Of a DNA stretch of 64,000 nt, positions 60,086 through 64,000 are shown piece by piece. A program made the position numbers and the translations under genes. This stretch comes from Natronosporangium hydrolyticum (lineage in GTDB: Bacteria; Actinomycetota; Actinomycetes; Mycobacteriales; Micromonosporaceae). Positions within the stretch are counted from its first letter, which is position 1. Every line of letters begins with the position of its first letter. The notes beneath the pieces are model-generated. The model ran no database searches. It saw only the letters and a list, made by a program, of their open reading frames with translations, and had not been told where the DNA came from. The stretch is taken from positions 1,116,001 to 1,180,000 of the forward strand of contig NZ_CP070499.1 of the NCBI RefSeq assembly GCF_016925615.1, given 5' to 3'.

Positions 60086-61099
60086 GTGCCTGTAACGATC
60101 CGCGACGTCGCCACCGCCTCCGGCGTACACATGTCCACGGTGTCCCGGACGTTCTCGGCGCCGCACCTGGTCAACCCGGAGACCCGCAGCCGGGTGCTGG
60201 CCATCGCCGAACAGCTCGGCTACCGGCCCAACCGGGCCGCCCGGGCGCTGATCACCGGCCGGACCCACAATCTCGGCCTCATCGTGGCCGACCTGGCCAA
60301 CCCGTTCTTCCCCCCGCTGATCAAAGCGGCCGAGGGGCAAGCGCGGCAACGGGATCACCACATCTTCGTCGCCGACGCCAATGAAGACCCATTGGTCGAG
60401 GAGGAGCTCGTCCTGGCGATGGCCAAACAGGTCGACGGCGTACTGCTCTGCAGCCCTCGGATGAGCAACAGCGTGATCGAGCAGTTGTCGCGGGACGTCC
60501 CACTGGTGGTCGTCAACCGGTCGATCCCGGGCCTGCCCTGCGTGGTGATGGATGTCGGGCAGGGGGCGCGCAGGGCCGTCGAGCACCTGGTGGAGCTGGG
60601 GCACCGCCAGCTCGCGTTGCTCGGTGGCCCGCGTGGCTCCTGGACCAACCGGGAGATCCGCCGGTCGGCGGTGGCCGCCGCCCGGTTGGCCGGGGCGGAG
60701 CTGGCGATCATCAGTCCCAACCCACCCACCGAGGAGGGCGGTTACGCCGCCGCCGAGCTGGTGGTGCGGGACCCGGCCACCGCCGTACTCGCCTACAACG
60801 ACCTGATGGCCATCGGTCTGCTGGAAGGGCTGGACGAGCTCGGGGTCGGCGTGCCGGACCAGGTCAGTGTGGTCGGCATCGACGATATCGAGTTGGCCCG
60901 GCGGACCCGGCCGAAGCTGACCACGGTCGCGACTCCGGCGGGGGCTGCGGGACGCGCCGCCGTCGACATGTTGCTACAGCACGGCGACGACCGCCGGACT
61001 ACCGCACAGGCGGTGCTCCAGACCGAGCTCGTGGTCCGGGAGTCGACCGCGCCCCCTAGCGCCGCCGCAGCCGGCGCCGAGACCTCGAACCGGGAGTGA
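60086..61099 (+). CDS. LacI-family regulator of the pectin regulon
   Basis: From the GTG at 60086, with GAGGA 7 bases upstream, the protein has 337 residues. The helix-turn-helix at the very N-terminus (VTIRDVATASGVHMSTVSRT) is followed by the hinge and a periplasmic-binding-like effector domain (about 60-330). An open extension to 60044 has no conserved sequence. It is divergent from the uronate operon and followed directly by importer genes, so it is presumably a repressor released by a uronate or pectin breakdown product. Confidence 0.93.
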   Translation: MPVTIRDVATASGVHMSTVSRTFSAPHLVNPETRSRVLAIAEQLGYRPNRAARALITGRTHNLGLIVADLANPFFPPLIKAAEGQARQRDHHIFVADANEDPLVEEELVLAMAKQVDGVLLCSPRMSNSVIEQLSRDVPLVVVNRSIPGLPCVVMDVGQGARRAVEHLVELGHRQLALLGGPRGSWTNREIRRSAVAAARLAGAELAIISPNPPTEEGGYAAAELVVRDPATAVLAYNDLMAIGLLEGLDELGVGVPDQVSVVGIDDIELARRTRPKLTTVATPAGAAGRAAVDMLLQHGDDRRTTAQAVLQTELVVRESTAPPSAAAAGAETSNRE

Positions 61100-61103
61100 T
61101 CCT

Positions 61104-62087
61104 GTGGTTAGTGTGGGCAGACCCGCTGCCGCGCCACCCGTACCGCAGCCGGCGGCATCGCCGCCGCCAACCCAACCGAAGACCTGGCGACGGGACGGCC
61201 GGGCCGCGCTGCTCTTCCTCGGGCCCTGGTTCGTCGGCCTGGTCGCGATCACCGCGGGTCCGATCTTCGCCTCGCTGGTGCTCTCCTTCACCGACTACAG
61301 CTTGCTGAGCTCGCCGAGCTGGATCGGGCTGGAGAACTACGAGCGGATGCTCAACGATCCGCGGCTACACAGCGCGATGTGGGTGACGCTGCGGTACGTG
61401 GTGGTGTCAGTGCCGCTGCAGCTGGCCCTGGCGCTGGCGCTGGCGTTGGTGCTGGACCGGGGCGTCCGGCTGCTGCCGCTCTACCGCTCGATCTATTACC
61501 TTCCCTCGCTGCTCGGCGCCAGCGTCGCGATCGCGATCCTGTGGCGGCTGGTCTTCGGCACCGAGGGACTGGTAAACCAGGTGCTCACGCTCCCGGTGAT
61601 CTCGAACGTCGCCGGCATGCTCGGAATCGAGCCCACCGGCTGGGTCTCCCATCCTGACTACGCGCTCAACACGCTGATTGTGCTGAACGTCTGGACCTTC
61701 GGATCGCCGATGGTGATCTTCCTGGCGGGGCTGCGGCAGATCCCGGTGATGTACTACGAGGCCGCGGCGGTCGACGGCGCCAGCTGGCTGACCCGGTTCG
61801 GCCGGATCACCCTGCCGCTGCTGACCCCGATCATCTTCTTCAACCTGGTACTGCAGATGATCGGCGCGTTCCAGACGTTCACCCAGGCATTCATCGTCAG
61901 CGGCGGGAGCGGCGGGCCAGCCGACTCGACCCTCTTCTACACGCTGTACCTCTATCAACGGGGGTTCGGCAACTTCGACATGGGCTACGCCTCGGCGATG
62001 GCCTGGGTCCTACTCGTAATCATCGGAGGGTTCACCGCCGTGAACTTCCTGGCCGCGAAGTACTGGGTGTTCTATGGTGACGACTAA
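61104..62087 (+). CDS. Sugar ABC permease, MalF-type
   Basis: The 327-residue protein starts at a GTG (61104) with GGGAG 7 bases upstream, 4 bases after the LacI stop. A Pro/Ala-rich cytoplasmic head (1-30) is followed by six helices and the EAA loop VMYYEAAAVDGASWLTRF (about 215-235). It is one half of the channel for the imported oligo- or monosaccharide. The overlap of 14 bases with the next permease shows an operon. Confidence 0.9.
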   Translation: MVSVGRPAAAPPVPQPAASPPPTQPKTWRRDGRAALLFLGPWFVGLVAITAGPIFASLVLSFTDYSLLSSPSWIGLENYERMLNDPRLHSAMWVTLRYVVVSVPLQLALALALALVLDRGVRLLPLYRSIYYLPSLLGASVAIAILWRLVFGTEGLVNQVLTLPVISNVAGMLGIEPTGWVSHPDYALNTLIVLNVWTFGSPMVIFLAGLRQIPVMYYEAAAVDGASWLTRFGRITLPLLTPIIFFNLVLQMIGAFQTFTQAFIVSGGSGGPADSTLFYTLYLYQRGFGNFDMGYASAMAWVLLVIIGGFTAVNFLAAKYWVFYGDD

Positions 62088-62976
62088 GCCGACCACGGTC
62101 CCCGATCCGGCGCGGTCGCAGCGAATGCAGCGGCCGCCGCAGATCAACCGGGGTCGAGTCAAAGGCCTGCTGATCCATGTCGGACTCATTACGTTCGGCC
62201 TGGTGATGCTGTATCCGCTGCTGTGGATGATCTCCAGCGCCTTTACCCCGACCGAGCTGATCTTCCGTGAGCCGGGGCTATGGCCCAGCCAGCCCACCCT
62301 GGAAAATTTCCGGGACGGGTGGACGGCGCTGCGCCACCCGTTCCACCGATACATCTTCAACTCGATGGTGATCGTCTTCGGTGCGGTGATCGGGAATCTC
62401 CTGGCCTGCTCGATGGCGGCGTACGCGTTCGCCCGGCTCAACTTCCGGGGCCGGAAGTGGTACTTCGCGATCATGCTCGGCACCATCATGCTCCCCATCC
62501 ACGTTGTGATCGTGCCGCAGTACATCCTCTTCGCCCAGCTCGACTGGATCAACACCTTCTATCCGTTGATCGTGCCGAAATTCCTGGCCACCGACGCGTT
62601 CTTCATCTTTCTGATGGTGCAGTTCATCCGCGGCCTGCCAAAGGAGCTGGACGAGGCCGCCCGGATCGACGGCTGTAACCATTGGGGGATCTACTGGCGG
62701 GTGATCCTGCCACTGTCGATGCCGGCGCTGGCGACCACCGCGATCTTTACCTTCATCTGGACCTGGAACGACTTCTTCAGCCAGCTGATCTTCCTTGCGG
62801 ACCCAGATCTGGCTACTGTGCCGCTGGCGCTGCGGCTCTTCGTGGACTCGACCGGCTCGACCTCCTGGGGCCCGCTGTTCGCGATGTCCGTGGTCGCGCT
62901 GGGGCCGATCTTCGGCTTTTTCCTGGCTGGTCAGCGATACCTTGTCCGAGGCATCGCGACCACCGGGATCAAATAG
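62074..62976 (+). CDS. Sugar ABC permease, MalG-type
   Basis: The 300-residue protein has six helices and the EAA motif LPKELDEAARIDGCNHWGIY (about 188-208). It pairs with the MalF-type protein upstream. Its ATG is inside that gene (14-base overlap). No ATPase gene is present in this operon, so a shared MsmK/SugC-like ATPase such as the one at 31405 may energise it, which is known for many actinobacterial sugar importers. Confidence 0.9.
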   Translation: MVTTKPTTVPDPARSQRMQRPPQINRGRVKGLLIHVGLITFGLVMLYPLLWMISSAFTPTELIFREPGLWPSQPTLENFRDGWTALRHPFHRYIFNSMVIVFGAVIGNLLACSMAAYAFARLNFRGRKWYFAIMLGTIMLPIHVVIVPQYILFAQLDWINTFYPLIVPKFLATDAFFIFLMVQFIRGLPKELDEAARIDGCNHWGIYWRVILPLSMPALATTAIFTFIWTWNDFFSQLIFLADPDLATVPLALRLFVDSTGSTSWGPLFAMSVVALGPIFGFFLAGQRYLVRGIATTGIK

Positions 62977-63087
62977 GACGTCCGCTCGTCCTCGCCATGG
63001 TGAGTATTTGAACCGGAAGGAGCAGGACCGGGCACCTGGGATCGCGGCATCGCGACCCGGATCGGATTTATTGAGAGGAGCAGCACC

Positions 63088-64000
63088 GTGCGAAGAAGTA
63101 TGCGATTCGGCCGCCAGTCGGTCGTGGTCGGCTTTGCGCTGGCACTGGTCGCCAGCGGATGCGGCGACAGTGGTGGCGACGACACAACGGTAACCCTCCA
63201 GTTTTCGTGGTGGGGGTCGGACTCCCGGCACGACGAGACTCAGCAGATCATCGACGCCTTTGAGGCGGCGAACCCCGACATCCGGATCAACGGCGACTTC
63301 ACCGACTGGAACTCCTACTGGGACCGGCTCGCCACCGCCACCGCCGGCGGCCGGCCGCCGGACATCATCACCCAGGAGGAGCGGTTCGTCAGCGAGTACG
63401 TCGCGAACAACCAGCTGCTCGACCTGAACACACTGCCGGACGACGCCCTCGACCTGAACCACCTGGACGAAGCCGCCCTGGCCGCTGGTGAGATTGGTGA
63501 TGGGCTATACGCGATCGCGACCGGGGTCAACGCCTTCACGATCGTGGCCGACCCGGAGATCTTCGACGAGGCCGGGGTCGAGCTGCCCGACGACACCACC
63601 TGGACCTGGCAGGACTACCTCGACCTCTCGGTGGAGATCTCCGAGAGCGGCGCCGGCTACGGCGCCCAGGTCTTCGGCACCAACGAGGCCGGTTTCAACG
63701 CCTACGCGCGGCAGCGGGGCGAGTCGCTCTACCAGGCGGACGGCGGCCTCGGCTTCTCGGCCGAGACGCTGGCCGAGTGGTGGACGCTGTCGCTGGACCA
63801 GACGCTCCTCGGCGGCGCGCCGGAGGCCACCGAGTCGGTGGAGATCGGCTCCTCCGGTCCGGACCAGTCGTTGCTGGCGACCAACGACGGCGCGATGGGC
63901 TTCTGGTGGACCAACCAGCTCGGCGCGCTCGCCGGCGCCGCCGGCCGAGACCTGGTGTTGTTGCGCCAGCCCGGCGAGGCCGACGGTCAGCGGCCCGGCA
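63088..64000 (+). CDS. Sugar ABC binding lipoprotein, N-terminal part
   Basis: The frame starts at a GTG (63088) with GAGAGGAG 7 bases upstream and runs to the window end without a stop, 304 codons. A signal ends in lipobox VASGC (Cys25), followed by a type I binding fold: TLQFSWWGSDSRHDE, then DRLATATAGGRPPDIITQEE. The mature protein is very acidic. It should capture pectin-derived sugars and pass them to the permeases. The 111-base gap after the permease contains no strong hairpin. Confidence 0.92.
   Translation, partial: MRRSMRFGRQSVVVGFALALVASGCGDSGGDDTTVTLQFSWWGSDSRHDETQQIIDAFEAANPDIRINGDFTDWNSYWDRLATATAGGRPPDIITQEERFVSEYVANNQLLDLNTLPDDALDLNHLDEAALAAGEIGDGLYAIATGVNAFTIVADPEIFDEAGVELPDDTTWTWQDYLDLSVEISESGAGYGAQVFGTNEAGFNAYARQRGESLYQADGGLGFSAETLAEWWTLSLDQTLLGGAPEATESVEIGSSGPDQSLLATNDGAMGFWWTNQLGALAGAAGRDLVLLRQPGEADGQRPG

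Overview
The window is very GC-rich, densely coded chromosomal DNA of a Gram-positive actinobacterium. The gene families (an actinobacterial Tad/Flp pilus locus, an LpqY-SugABC-type importer, alpha-lytic/streptogrisin-like proteases, GabD1, an SCO7613-like membrane protein, FHA and Ser/Thr-kinase signalling) point to the Micromonosporaceae or a close relative. Exported proteins are strikingly acidic and there is a complete glycine-betaine importer, so a salt- or soda-tolerant soil organism is a reasonable inference. No rRNA, tRNA, CRISPR array, prophage or insertion sequence was recognised. The DNA looks like stable chromosome, not a mobile island.

Layout. (1) 1-8562, minus strand: one long operon for a Tad/Flp-type pilus or secretion machine (lipoprotein, secreted protein, SAF/CpaB-like, CpaE-like, CpaF ATPase, TadB, TadC, candidate pilin, two TadE-like, one TadG-like, then the start of a membrane protein cut by the window edge). 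(2) 8563-16525: a spacer with a long perfect hairpin, a Ser/Thr kinase, a patatin-acyltransferase pair, a large SCO7613-like membrane protein, and a pterin dehydratase translationally coupled to an FHA/zinc-ribbon protein. (3) 16560-24945: ornithine aminotransferase, a 4-TM protein, an MFS transporter, the glycine-betaine ABC operon, two small membrane proteins and an orphan ParA. (4) 24942-31410: PatB-like lyase, an ABC exporter with a LolA/RseB-like protein, and a divergent two-component system. (5) 31405-38973: an lpqY-sugABC-type trehalose importer, a second FHA/zinc-ribbon paralogue with an internal hexapeptide repeat, and an MscS channel. (6) 38980-41512: tandemly duplicated secreted serine proteases. 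(7) 41604-49085: LysR, methyltransferase, a CBM-like anchored protein, a DUF6232-like protein, a multicopper oxidase divergent from PadR with three dyad operators, a HAAS-type membrane protein, and gabD1. (8) 49137-64000: a pectin/uronate utilisation regulon.

The pectin region is the most coherent system. Two exported PL1 pectate lyases (one with a ricin-type lectin domain) would cut polygalacturonate. An ABC importer (two permeases and a lipoprotein binding protein, the last cut by the window end) would bring in the products. A minus-strand operon then encodes two Gfo/Idh/MocA oxidoreductases, uronate isomerase UxaC, a tagaturonate/fructuronate reductase-type dehydrogenase and an enolase-superfamily protein whose catalytic residues match L-fuconate dehydratase. 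No UxaA or UxuA is present, so this last enzyme probably performs the aldonate dehydration step. A LacI regulator sits at the divergent promoter, with a dyad operator between its -35 and -10 elements.

Other points worth attention are the atypical candidate pilin, the FHA paralogue pair (one has lost the FHA arginine), the conserved 50-bp block upstream of both protease copies, the triple CTAC-NN-GTAG operator between padR and the multicopper oxidase, and a convergent terminator built from the ends of two genes.
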